Assembly: GCA_903832005.1 (NCBI GenBank)
Contig: CAIKZO010000114.1
Location: forward strand, 62,001 to 126,000
Reading direction: 5' to 3'
Origin: Enhydrobacter aerosaccus
Lineage (GTDB): Bacteria > Pseudomonadota > Alphaproteobacteria > Reyranellales > Reyranellaceae
Length of the DNA stretch: 64,000 nucleotides
The translations under genes were made by a program, and so were the position numbers. A model generated the notes under the pieces. That model ran no database searches and was not told the origin of the DNA. It saw only the letters and a list, made by a program, of their open reading frames with translations. Positions 17,475 through 25,374 of this stretch are shown one piece after another; positions within the stretch are counted from its first letter, which is position 1; each line of letters starts with the position of its first letter.

Positions 17475-19322
17475 ATGAGGCGCGATGCGCCGGACATTGT
17501 CGCGCGCGACCAGGAGCAGGCTGGCCGCCAGCAGTCCGATGGCGAAGGCTTCCAGCGGCAAGGTGGTTCGCGTCGGCACCCGCCAGTCCGCAATGATCAC
17601 CGGCGGCGTATCGAAGAATTTTCTGGTGCACGATACGAACGGCAGGAACGCTGTCCGCACATCGTCCCGCAAAGCCGAAGCGTGCCCACCGTCGGGCACA
17701 TCGATCAGGATCAGGATCGGCTGGTCCCGGTAGAACAGCAGGCCATTTTCCCCGATGTCACTGCGCACGTTCAGCCCCCGGCGGGCAAGCGCCTCGTCCA
17801 CCACGGTCATGTTCGGCTCGAGCTTCTCGAAAAAGCAATCGCGGCGAGGCGCAGCGAGAGCGACGCGCCACAGGCTGTTGCGTGCCGTGCTGTTCCACGC
17901 GGTGACGCATTCGGCTGTCAGCAGCAACGCTGCAACGGCGAGGAAGAGGAAGCGCGCCTTTCGACGGTCGCTGTAGATGAGGCGGCGGTCCATGGTCACG
18001 AAGCGCCGGTTCAGCGCTTTGAGGCCGACGAAAGCCAGGAGCTGGATCGCGAGTGATGGCAGGATCGTGATCGCCCCGGCCAAGGAGCTTCGCCAGAGCG
18101 CGACCCCGAAGAGGGTCTGGGCATCGAACCCGGCCGCGCGCAACGCGAGCCAGACAAGGAACAGTCCAAACGGTGCGACGATCATCCAGAGCACCGGATG
18201 GGCCGCGAAATAGGCCGCGGCCTCGCCGTAGTAGAGCGTCGTCGTCTGGCCTGCATCGCCATGAGGCATGAGCCGATGAAAGAGGAACTGGTTGAGCGTC
18301 GGCGCCCCGCCGAGGCGAAATTTGCTCCTGATCTCGTCCATCAACGTGGGCAACTCGTCGCCGCCCCTCCGGTCCAGCGACGCAGCCTGATAGACCGGCG
18401 CAGCGAGACGCTGCAGGAGAGAATGCAGGCCGGTCGCCGGCCGCTCCAGCGGCGGCGGCAGGACCTGCTTCTCCGGATATCCGGGTGCCTGACGTTCCAT
18501 TGTGAATTTCAGCGGTCGCGGCTCTTCCGAGAGCGGGAGCAGCGGCGGCGCCAGGCTGACATCCCATTCCGCGTTGAGAGCGACGCCTAGGGGCTGAATT
18601 TCGGCCTGGGTGAGGATGTCGTTGCCGTCGGTGCGGCCAAGCCCGCTCCAGACCGCGCAGACCGCGAGTGCCAGCGCCATGCCGCCCCAAGCCGCGGCTC
18701 GCACCAGCCGCCGACGGGGCCAGCCCTCCGCTCGAAGCGGCCACCATTCGCCGGCCAGCGGCAGCACCAGGCCGAAGGCCAGGATGGCCATCAACTCCGC
18801 CCGGAACGGCGACAAGGCCATCATCGCCACCAGCACGGCGAGAATCTGCAGACGCATCCCATGGCGACGTTCGAGTACAAGAATCTGCAGCAGGAACGGC
18901 CAGGCAAGGCTCTCGAGCGAGATGAAGGTGATGTAATCGGCCACCTCGGTATCGCGCCCGATCCGCGCCGTGCCGTAATGCCATGCCAGATGATGCCCCA
19001 GGACGATCAGCATGCCGGCCGTCAGTACGGTCCATGACAAAGCAGGATCGATTTCGATGTCGGGGCCAAGACAGACGGTGGAGCGGCGACGCCGATGCAA
19101 GACCAGCGTGGCGACCAGCGCGAGCACGGCCGCGACCGCCAGCGTCGCGGTCGAGATCAGGCCGATGCGCGTCGCTGCCGCCGAGCAGGCGAGGAGCTCG
19201 ACCCCGTCCGATTCGCACGTGCCCCACAGCATCTTGAAGTCGGAAACCGGAAGGGCGGCGGCGGCCACCCAGGCGCCGGCGGTGGCCAGAAGCGCCAGGG
19301 CGAAGCCCAGAAAAATCGCCAT
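17469..19322 (-). CDS. polytopic membrane protein with periplasmic-type domains, unrecognised
   Basis: I do not recognise this 617-residue protein. About ten to eleven hydrophobic segments are visible: one at the N-terminus (about 1-25), a cluster to about residue 230, a second group (about 370-460) and a last one near 590-610. Two long soluble stretches (about 230-365 and 465-590) separate them. The second contains several Cys residues and ends in a segment with DTPPVIIADWRVP. No glycosyltransferase, peptidase or transporter motif is evident. It is transcribed divergently from the PqqD/Cys-rich operon across about 200 bases and tail-to-tail with the phosphopantetheinyl transferase. A role in handling the exported Cys-rich product is possible but rests on position only. 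Confidence 0.75.
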   Translation of the reverse strand: MAIFLGFALALLATAGAWVAAAALPVSDFKMLWGTCESDGVELLACSAAATRIGLISTATLAVAAVLALVATLVLHRRRRSTVCLGPDIEIDPALSWTVLTAGMLIVLGHHLAWHYGTARIGRDTEVADYITFISLESLAWPFLLQILVLERRHGMRLQILAVLVAMMALSPFRAELMAILAFGLVLPLAGEWWPLRAEGWPRRRLVRAAAWGGMALALAVCAVWSGLGRTDGNDILTQAEIQPLGVALNAEWDVSLAPPLLPLSEEPRPLKFTMERQAPGYPEKQVLPPPLERPATGLHSLLQRLAAPVYQAASLDRRGGDELPTLMDEIRSKFRLGGAPTLNQFLFHRLMPHGDAGQTTTLYYGEAAAYFAAHPVLWMIVAPFGLFLVWLALRAAGFDAQTLFGVALWRSSLAGAITILPSLAIQLLAFVGLKALNRRFVTMDRRLIYSDRRKARFLFLAVAALLLTAECVTAWNSTARNSLWRVALAAPRRDCFFEKLEPNMTVVDEALARRGLNVRSDIGENGLLFYRDQPILILIDVPDGGHASALRDDVRTAFLPFVSCTRKFFDTPPVIIADWRVPTRTTLPLEAFAIGLLAASLLLVARDNVRRIAPHS

Positions 19323-19528
19323 CTACTCAGGCCAGGAAAAAATAGACGAACCTCGTATGCAATCGGCGGAGCAGTGTCGGCGACGCGCACGCTCCTCGCA
19401 ATCCTTGCGCCCGACCTTCAGATTTAATTGCAGTGAAGATCGCTCGCGCACGGTGCGGCATCATGACAGTGGAGCAAAGGCTGACGTCTCGGCACGTTGA
19501 TAAACGTGACCGCATGGAAGTAGCGACA
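19323..19528. promoter_or_regulatory. divergent intergenic region before the PqqD/Cys-rich operon
   Basis: This stretch of 206 bases lies between the divergent membrane-protein gene and the chosen start of the Cys-rich gene. It should hold promoters for both. The Cys-rich frame is open here from a GTG at 19433 but encodes a basic, low-complexity extension, so I treat it as untranslated leader. No clear promoter consensus or hairpin is visible. Confidence 0.4.
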
Positions 19529-20383
19529 ATGAAAGCTTGGGCAGACTCGTTCATTGTCCGTCCGATGGGCGACGAGCTTCTGGTCTACGATCTACGGACC
19601 CAGCAGGTTACCTCACTCAACCCCGTCGCGGCCCGCGTGTGGCGTGACCACGTCGATATCGACCTAGGCAATCGGCCGGACGTCGAAATCGACGATCCCG
19701 ACTCTGTCGAGACGGCCCTCGATCTGCTGCGCCGGGCGAACCTGATCCCGCCGCTGCCCGTACCGCCGCGCCGGCCGCGACGGGAAGGCGACAATCGCCG
19801 AAGCTTCATCCGCCGCTTCTTTTCCGGAGCGGCCGCCGCGACCGCGAGCACGACACTGGCGCCGACAGTCATCTCCATCGTTGCTCCCTCGCCCGCCGAA
19901 GCGGCAACGGCCACGTGCACATCGGCAGCTCAATGCAACGGACAGCTATGTACGTCGGGTCACTGCGTAGCGTGCACGGGCAACGCACAGTGCGGCGTTG
20001 GTAAGGTCTGCGTATCGGGTAGATGTCAAACGGGATGCACGACCAACTCCAATTGCACCCCTCCGACAGGGACGTGCAACACGGCGCTTCATGTTTGCGT
20101 GGGGTGCTTAACCAATTCCCAGTGCTCCGGCGCCACACCCATATGCACCAGCGGCACATGTACGGCCTGCACGTCCAGCACCCAGTGCAGCAATGGCCTC
20201 TTATGCATCAGCGGCTCTTGTGTTGCCTTTTCCGGCTGCACATCCAACTCACAATGCAGCGGTGTGCTGCCGTTCTGCAATCTCAGCACGAATTCTTGCG
20301 TCGAATGCCTCAGCAACGGGAATTGCGAGGATGCCTTTTTCCCCGTTTGCATCGGCAATCAGTGCGCCGACAACTCCGGATAA
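19529..20383 (+). CDS. PqqD-like domain + internal Tat signal + seven four-Cys repeats, secreted
   Basis: Likely the substrate of its operon. Residues 1-75 are PqqD-like: DELLVYDLRTQQVTSLNP and VAARVW, then a helix ending LLRRANLI. A Pro/Arg linker leads to a twin-arginine signal at 89-125 (NRRSFIRRF, hydrophobic run, PSPAEA cleavage site). The exported part (about 159 residues, rich in Thr, Ser, Gly and Asn) has 28 cysteines in seven units of roughly C-x5-C-x4-7-C-x3-6-C, beginning at Cys130. Total 284 residues. Start: ATG 19529 has GGAAG eight bases upstream; GTG 19433, ATG 19463 and ATG 19514 are in-frame alternatives. PqqD-type domains bind leader peptides in RiPP and related systems. Fusion ahead of a Tat signal suggests a cytoplasmic tether removed on export. 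The repeats resemble disulfide-rich repeats of secreted myxobacterial proteins. Confidence 0.88.
   Translation: MKAWADSFIVRPMGDELLVYDLRTQQVTSLNPVAARVWRDHVDIDLGNRPDVEIDDPDSVETALDLLRRANLIPPLPVPPRRPRREGDNRRSFIRRFFSGAAAATASTTLAPTVISIVAPSPAEAATATCTSAAQCNGQLCTSGHCVACTGNAQCGVGKVCVSGRCQTGCTTNSNCTPPTGTCNTALHVCVGCLTNSQCSGATPICTSGTCTACTSSTQCSNGLLCISGSCVAFSGCTSNSQCSGVLPFCNLSTNSCVECLSNGNCEDAFFPVCIGNQCADNSG
19916..20365 (+). repeat. seven tandem four-cysteine units within the secreted protein
   Basis: The coding sequence repeats a unit of about 20 codons, usually reading like C-x-S/N-x-x-C ... C-x-S-G-x-C with a two- to five-residue linker (VA, QTG, VG, TA, VAFSG, VE). The DNA is divergent between units but the protein spacing is kept. 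Four cysteines per unit imply two disulfides each, so the product would be a chain of small disulfide knots. Confidence 0.8.
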
Positions 20384-20399
20384 ACAGGAATAAGCTGAC

Positions 20400-21566
20400 A
20401 TGAGGCAAGAGCCGGCGCTCGGCCGCACGGTCGCGGCGATTCTCGCGACCTCATGGCGTCCGACCCCGTCGCCCTATCGCGGTGCGTCGGCGCAACTCGA
20501 TGCCGTACTGCCCTGCCTGACGGGCTCGGGCGCCGCGGCGCTGGGCTGGTGGCGGCTCGGCGCTTCCCCTGCCGCCTTACCGGCCGAATGCCGACCCGCG
20601 GCCCTGCACGACGCCGCCCGCTTGCTCGCCGTCAACGACATGTTGCGGCAGCGCGCCCTCGCCCGCATCGCCTCGATCCTGAATCGCCACGGCATCGTGC
20701 CGGTGCTCATCAAGGGATGGGCCGCCGGCCGTCATTATGCCGAGAGCTATTTACGGCCTTACGGCGATTTCGATCTTCTGGTGCGCCCTGTCGATCTCGC
20801 AAAAGCACGCGACGTACTCGTCCGCCACGCGGCTGCGCGGCCGGGCTTCGCCGATCCGAACGTCTTTTCCATCGCGACCGATACCGGCTTTTACGACGTC
20901 GACCTGCATGACCGGTTGTCCGACGCCTATGCGCTTCCTGTCGACGCCGTGTTTGCCCGCGCCGAACAGATGACACTGCCGAGTGGCGGAACCTTGCTCA
21001 CGCCCTGCCTCGAAGATCATTTGCGCATCGTCATCCTGCATTTCCTGCGGCACGGCGGCTGGCGACCGCTGTGGCTGTGCGACGTCGCGGCGATGACGGA
21101 AGCTGCCGGCCCGACCTTCGACTGGGAGCTGTTCTTCGGCGCCGACGCACGTCTCCGCGGCTGGCTGCAGGCCACGATTGCCGCCGCGGTCGAGTTGCTC
21201 GAATGCACGCCGTCCCACTTGCCGGCAGAGGCAATCATGCCGTGCCCGCGCTGGCTCGTCCGCGCCCTCCTGGAGGAATGGCGGGCCCCTTATGCCCAAC
21301 GCGCCATGCCGCCGCCGGGCACCGAGTTCCGCGATCCGATTGCCTGGCTGCGGGGCAAATGGCCGAATCCGATCCGCGCCACGCTGCTGCGCGGCGCCCC
21401 GGTGACATCGAACCGCCAACGTCGCCATCAACTCGCGCTCTTCGCCATTGCTGAAATCCCGCGCGCGCTGTCGCGCGTCTTCACCCGCGCCTGGTGGCAG
21501 CGTCTGCGCGCCAGCCTCCTCGCGCGGAAGCCTTTCCAGACCGCCGCCGGACAGGTCGATGCCTGA
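20400..21566 (+). CDS. nucleotidyltransferase family protein (PF14907 type)
   Basis: Belongs to the uncharacterised nucleotidyltransferase family seen beside PqqD-like and HprK-like genes in some lasso-peptide and HPr-related clusters. The 388-residue protein has the conserved core at about 98-130: VLIKGWAAGRHY, then YGDFDLLVRP with paired metal-binding Asp residues. The rest is helical with a Trp/Arg-rich C-terminus. Start ATG 20400 follows the Cys-rich gene by 16 bases and has AGGA about ten bases upstream; the end overlaps the kinase gene by 8 bases. Expected chemistry is transfer of a nucleotide to a protein, peptide or small molecule. The target is unknown, and the operon suggests the Cys-rich protein. 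Confidence 0.85.
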   Translation: MRQEPALGRTVAAILATSWRPTPSPYRGASAQLDAVLPCLTGSGAAALGWWRLGASPAALPAECRPAALHDAARLLAVNDMLRQRALARIASILNRHGIVPVLIKGWAAGRHYAESYLRPYGDFDLLVRPVDLAKARDVLVRHAAARPGFADPNVFSIATDTGFYDVDLHDRLSDAYALPVDAVFARAEQMTLPSGGTLLTPCLEDHLRIVILHFLRHGGWRPLWLCDVAAMTEAAGPTFDWELFFGADARLRGWLQATIAAAVELLECTPSHLPAEAIMPCPRWLVRALLEEWRAPYAQRAMPPPGTEFRDPIAWLRGKWPNPIRATLLRGAPVTSNRQRRHQLALFAIAEIPRALSRVFTRAWWQRLRASLLARKPFQTAAGQVDA

Positions 21567-22365
21567 CGTCACGCTCCTGAGCCTTCCCCCGGTCACCGCG
21601 CCGGCCGGCCTGACGGAAACTTTCGTCGTCACTGCGTATGGCGCCACCATCGGCATCGGCGTCGACGCGGCCTTCATGACGCCCGTGCTGCAGCGGCATC
21701 TGCCGGACAATGTGACACCTGCCGACGGGGACGCCGAGGGTGGTGCCGTCGATGCCTGGATCGCGGTGCGCGCGAGCGGACGGCACGAAGCGCTCGAGGA
21801 CGTGATCGAGGCCTTCGACTCGCAGCTTCGCTTCGCCGTGGCGCAATTCGCACGCGACAAGATCTTCATCCATGGCGGCGTGGTCGGCTGGAAGGGACGG
21901 GCCGCGATCTTTCCCGGTAAATCGCACGCCGGCAAAACCCACCTCGTCTCCGAGATGATCAAGGCGGGCGCCGACTATTTTTCCGATGACCACGCCGTCA
22001 TCGACAGCGACGGCCTCGTTCATCCCTGGTTCAAGCCGCTGTCGATACGAGCGGTCCCCTATGCTCGCCAGCGTGACGTTCCGCCCAGTACCTTCGGTGC
22101 AAGGGTCGCGCCCGCTGCGTTGCCCATCGGCCTGGTGCTGTCGACACGGTTCGCCGCCGACGCGGTGTGGAATCCGGTGCGAGCCTCGCCCTCGGAAGGC
22201 GCGCTCGAGCTGATGGCCAATGCCGTCGCCGCGCGGATCTACCCTGCCCGTGTCATGGAAGTGGTTTCCACCGTCGCCACCCGCGCGCCGGTCTTCCGCA
22301 CGGAGCGGCCGGATGCCCAGGCAGTGATCCCGCGCATCTTCGAGATGCTGGAGGAGTGTTCATGA
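21559..22365 (+). CDS. HprK-related serine kinase-like protein
   Basis: A 268-residue relative of the HPr kinase C-terminal domain. It has the P-loop PGKSHAGKT (about 120-128), preceded by FIHGGVV, and a downstream YFSDDHAVID acidic motif typical of HprK folds. No HPr or PTS gene is nearby, so this is not carbon-catabolite HprK. Such paralogues are part of the predicted HPr-rel-A system and of lasso-peptide clusters, where related kinases phosphorylate the precursor C-terminus. The ATG at 21559 has GGACAGG upstream and overlaps the nucleotidyltransferase end by 8 bases. The downstream gene overlaps by 4 bases (ATGA). The phospho-acceptor is unknown. Confidence 0.85.
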   Translation: MPDVTLLSLPPVTAPAGLTETFVVTAYGATIGIGVDAAFMTPVLQRHLPDNVTPADGDAEGGAVDAWIAVRASGRHEALEDVIEAFDSQLRFAVAQFARDKIFIHGGVVGWKGRAAIFPGKSHAGKTHLVSEMIKAGADYFSDDHAVIDSDGLVHPWFKPLSIRAVPYARQRDVPPSTFGARVAPAALPIGLVLSTRFAADAVWNPVRASPSEGALELMANAVAARIYPARVMEVVSTVATRAPVFRTERPDAQAVIPRIFEMLEECS

Positions 22366-23969
22366 ATGCCGTGATCTCCGCCCTGATGGGCGTCCTGACG
22401 CTTCAGAACGGCAAGCTCCTGGCCCAGACGATCTTGGTCGCGGTGTTTCTCGTCGCCGGCATGGCAAAGCTGCGCCAGCGCGACAAGACCAGGACGATGA
22501 TGGGCGAGTTCGGCGTGCCGCTGCGGCTGATCGACAGCGCAACGCTCTTGCTGCCGCTGGGCGAGTTCGCCGTTGCCGCGGGGCTGATCGTTCCGGCCTT
22601 CGCCGCGCCCGCCGCAACGGGAGCGGCGCTTCTGCTGGCGCTCTTCACCGCTGCCGTCGGCGTGAAGCTGGCGCAAGGCCAGGCACCCGACTGCAATTGC
22701 TTCGGCCAGACCAAGAGCAAACCGATCGGCCCGTTGACGCTGTTGCGTAACGGCTTGCTTCTGGCATTGGCGATCGGCCTGGTCTGGCTCGGCCCCGCTT
22801 TCACGGCATCCACGAGTTGGGGCACGGTACCGACGATGCTGGCCTGGGCCGTGCTGACCGCGTCATTCGCCACGGCTTTCGGTCTCATGGCCGCGATTGC
22901 CGTGGTCCGCGTGCGGCGCTGGCGCCGTCGTCGGCGCCGCCTGCTCGAACGCAACACCCTGCTGGGATCGCTGCGCAACGCGCCGCCGGTTACGCTGAAG
23001 CCGGCCTCGACCGGACTGCCGACGGGGAGTCCGGCGCCCGACTTCCGACTCAGCGACGGCAAGGATGGCTTCTTCGGCCTCGACGACATGATCGAAGACG
23101 GCAGGCCGATATTGCTGACCTTCATCGGCGCCGGCTGTCCCTCCTGCGACATGCTGCCGGAGGAATCGACACGCTGGCGTTCGGCGGGCGGGGTCACGCC
23201 GCGCATCGTGTTGGTCCATGAAGGTCCCGCGCGAGGACAGGCGCTGCCTCAACGCGGCCTCGTCCAGCAGGACCGAGAGGTTGCCGATGACTATCGCTGT
23301 TGGGGCAGTCCGGAGGCTGTCCTCGTACGGCAGGATCGAAAGATCGGCAGTGGCGTGATCAAGGGCATGGTGAATATCCGTGCGTTCGTGACGGCCTACA
23401 TTCATCTGCCGCCGCCGATCTCGCCTTTGTCTCCGGAGCAGCCAACAGTGGAGGCGCCCGAACGCCTCGAGCATCCGCGCGTGGCGGCGACGCGCAAGCG
23501 CCCCGCTCCAACCGTTCGCGTCGGTGATCGGGCGCCGGCACTGTCATTCCGCGACCAGCATGGAAAGAACCATGCCTTCGAAGACTTCCTGGGCCGGGAA
23601 TTGCTGCTGCTCTTCTGGAGTCCTTACTGCTCCTACTGCCAGAACATGCTCGACACACTCGCGATCTGGGTGCGCGACCCGCCGCCGTGGGCGCCGGCGT
23701 TGCTTGTCGTCACACCGAGCGACAAGGACAACGATCAGGTCCTGAGGCTCGGCGCGTCGGTCACCGTGGATGCCGATCGCAAGCTGAGCACCGCTTTCGG
23801 AATCAACGGAACGCCGACCGGGATCCTGCTCGATCGGGAAGGACGCATCGCCGCCGATCACGCCATGGGCGCCGACGATGTCATGGCCATGGCCAATGGC
23901 GTCCTGACCGCCGCCAAAGCCGCGCAAGCCTGGGCGCAGCTGCCGTCCGCCGAAACGTTGGCATCCTGA
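22362..23969 (+). CDS. MauE-like membrane protein fused to two thioredoxin-fold domains
   Basis: Predicted thiol-disulfide machinery for the secreted Cys-rich protein. It has 535 residues. Residues 1-185 form a MauE/DoxX-type membrane module with a CxC pair in PDCNCFG (111-113) and several transmembrane helices, followed by an Arg-rich juxtamembrane stretch. The first thioredoxin-like domain (about 220-350) has GAGCPSC at 257-262. The second (about 385-520) has SPYCSYC with the CxxC at 423-426 and the cis-Pro-like GTPTGIL. MauE supports disulfide formation in methylamine dehydrogenase. A single chain carrying MauE and two CxxC domains is an unusual fusion. The start ATG overlaps the upstream stop as ATGA. 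Oxidase versus isomerase direction cannot be read from the sequence. Confidence 0.88.
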   Translation: MNAVISALMGVLTLQNGKLLAQTILVAVFLVAGMAKLRQRDKTRTMMGEFGVPLRLIDSATLLLPLGEFAVAAGLIVPAFAAPAATGAALLLALFTAAVGVKLAQGQAPDCNCFGQTKSKPIGPLTLLRNGLLLALAIGLVWLGPAFTASTSWGTVPTMLAWAVLTASFATAFGLMAAIAVVRVRRWRRRRRRLLERNTLLGSLRNAPPVTLKPASTGLPTGSPAPDFRLSDGKDGFFGLDDMIEDGRPILLTFIGAGCPSCDMLPEESTRWRSAGGVTPRIVLVHEGPARGQALPQRGLVQQDREVADDYRCWGSPEAVLVRQDRKIGSGVIKGMVNIRAFVTAYIHLPPPISPLSPEQPTVEAPERLEHPRVAATRKRPAPTVRVGDRAPALSFRDQHGKNHAFEDFLGRELLLLFWSPYCSYCQNMLDTLAIWVRDPPPWAPALLVVTPSDKDNDQVLRLGASVTVDADRKLSTAFGINGTPTGILLDREGRIAADHAMGADDVMAMANGVLTAAKAAQAWAQLPSAETLAS

Positions 23970-23971
23970 CG

Positions 23972-25327
23972 TTGCAGCACGACGCTGCTCCGTCCTTGGC
24001 GTCGCCGCGAAACGATCTGCATGCGACGCCGGCACCGCTGGCCGCTTACCGGCTGCTCCATCCGTTGCGCTGGCTCCGCGCGACCATCCCGTTCCTGCCG
24101 CGCCGGGCCCGTCTCGCTGGCTCGCCGGAGATGGCCGAGATCCATCGGCTGGCGGCGCGGGTCGTCACGTCGAACCTCGATTGCAGGACGGTCGTGCTGG
24201 GCAAGGCCATCGATTTCATCTGTTGGCCGTTCATGGCTTGGAAGCAGATGGCGAAGATCGACGCCGAGCTGTTGACGGCCGCTGCGGGACACACGGGGCG
24301 CTCGCCCCGCGCCCAGAAATGGCGGAGTTGGTGGTTCTGCGCCCGGCTCGGCGTTCCACCTGAAGACTATTTCAATTACGCCCTCTACCGCCCCGACGCG
24401 GCGGCGGCGGTAGGCGATTACCTGCTGCAGCGCCAGTCACTGCACATCTATCACACGCTCTATTTGACCGCCGATCCGGCCGAAGGAAGATTACTGGTCG
24501 ACAAGGCCGCGATCTGCGACGCGCTGGAGTCACGCGGCATTGCGACGGTTGTGTCGCTCGCTGTCGCGCAAAACGGCCGGATCGATTTCCGCCATCCGCT
24601 CGACAGTCCAGCCTGGCACGGCGATATCGTGATGAAGCCGATGCGCGGCAGCAATGGCTCCGGCTTCTATCGCTGGCTCAGAGACAAGGACGGGGGCTAC
24701 ACGGGCGCGCTTGGGGAGAGCCAGACACTCGAGGATATTCTCACGCAGATACGCGCGCTCTCGCAGCGCCGACCGATTCTCATCCAGCAACGGTTGCTGA
24801 ATGACGACGACACCGCGCGGCTGACCGGCGGCGGGCTCGCGACTGTGCGCGTGGTCACGGCGCGTCACGCCTCGGGTCGGATCACGGTCATGGCAGCGGC
24901 GCTGAAAATGCCGGTCGGCGACGCACTCGTGGACAATTTCATGCGCGGCAACGTGATCTCGCAGATCGACGTATCCTCGGGCGGGATGAGGGCCGGACAA
25001 AGCTACCGCCAGCGCCACGCCACGATCGACTGCCATCCCGACACCCAGGCCCTCTTCGCCGGCCGGCAGGTGCCGCAATGGGAGGAGATTCGGCACCTGG
25101 CTATCTCAACGCATCGCCATTTCCAAAGCTATGTCCTGCTGGCATTCGACATCGCGCCGGCTCCCGGCAGGCCCGTGATTGTCGAGATCAACGTCCGCGG
25201 GGATTTGTCGATGGTGCAATATCAGGGCGGCACGCCGATGGGCCGCACGTCCTATCCCGACGTCGTGCTGTCGCATATGCGGGAGCGAGAAGAGCGCGGC
25301 TTTCTTGAAATGCAGTGCTTTGGCTGA
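23972..25327 (+). CDS. ATP-grasp protein, sugar-transfer-associated (ATPgrasp_ST) type
   Basis: An ATP-dependent carboxylate ligase-like enzyme of about 451 residues and the last gene of the Cys-rich operon. Recognisable parts are the central DIVMKPMRGSNGSGF ATP-binding segment, ILIQQRLLND, and the C-terminal metal-binding IVEINVRGDLS followed by QYQGGTPMGR. ATP-grasp enzymes join a carboxylate to an amine, thiol or hydroxyl through an acyl phosphate, so amide or ester formation on the operon's product is possible. The frame is open upstream into the previous gene. I chose TTG 23972, just after the MauE-Trx stop, because no ATG occurs before about residue 54; the ribosome-binding site is weak. 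Confidence 0.85.
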   Translation: MQHDAAPSLASPRNDLHATPAPLAAYRLLHPLRWLRATIPFLPRRARLAGSPEMAEIHRLAARVVTSNLDCRTVVLGKAIDFICWPFMAWKQMAKIDAELLTAAAGHTGRSPRAQKWRSWWFCARLGVPPEDYFNYALYRPDAAAAVGDYLLQRQSLHIYHTLYLTADPAEGRLLVDKAAICDALESRGIATVVSLAVAQNGRIDFRHPLDSPAWHGDIVMKPMRGSNGSGFYRWLRDKDGGYTGALGESQTLEDILTQIRALSQRRPILIQQRLLNDDDTARLTGGGLATVRVVTARHASGRITVMAAALKMPVGDALVDNFMRGNVISQIDVSSGGMRAGQSYRQRHATIDCHPDTQALFAGRQVPQWEEIRHLAISTHRHFQSYVLLAFDIAPAPGRPVIVEINVRGDLSMVQYQGGTPMGRTSYPDVVLSHMREREERGFLEMQCFG

Positions 25328-25374
25328 GGCTCCTTCTTAAGATGGCATTGTCGAAGGATACTGGAGGCGACCGA

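Noticed and set aside
19916..20365. Possible CRISPR or DNA satellite suggested by periodic sequence.
   Set aside because: Periodicity is at the protein level (cysteine spacing); the DNA units are not identical and have no spacer structure.
21559..22365. Annotation as the PTS regulator HPr kinase/phosphorylase.
   Set aside because: Only the kinase core is present, no HPr or PTS gene is near, and the neighbours are tailoring and thiol genes.
19529..25327. A classical lasso-peptide or PQQ cluster.
   Set aside because: No asparagine-synthetase-like cyclase, transglutaminase-type protease, PqqA precursor or PqqE radical SAM enzyme is present.
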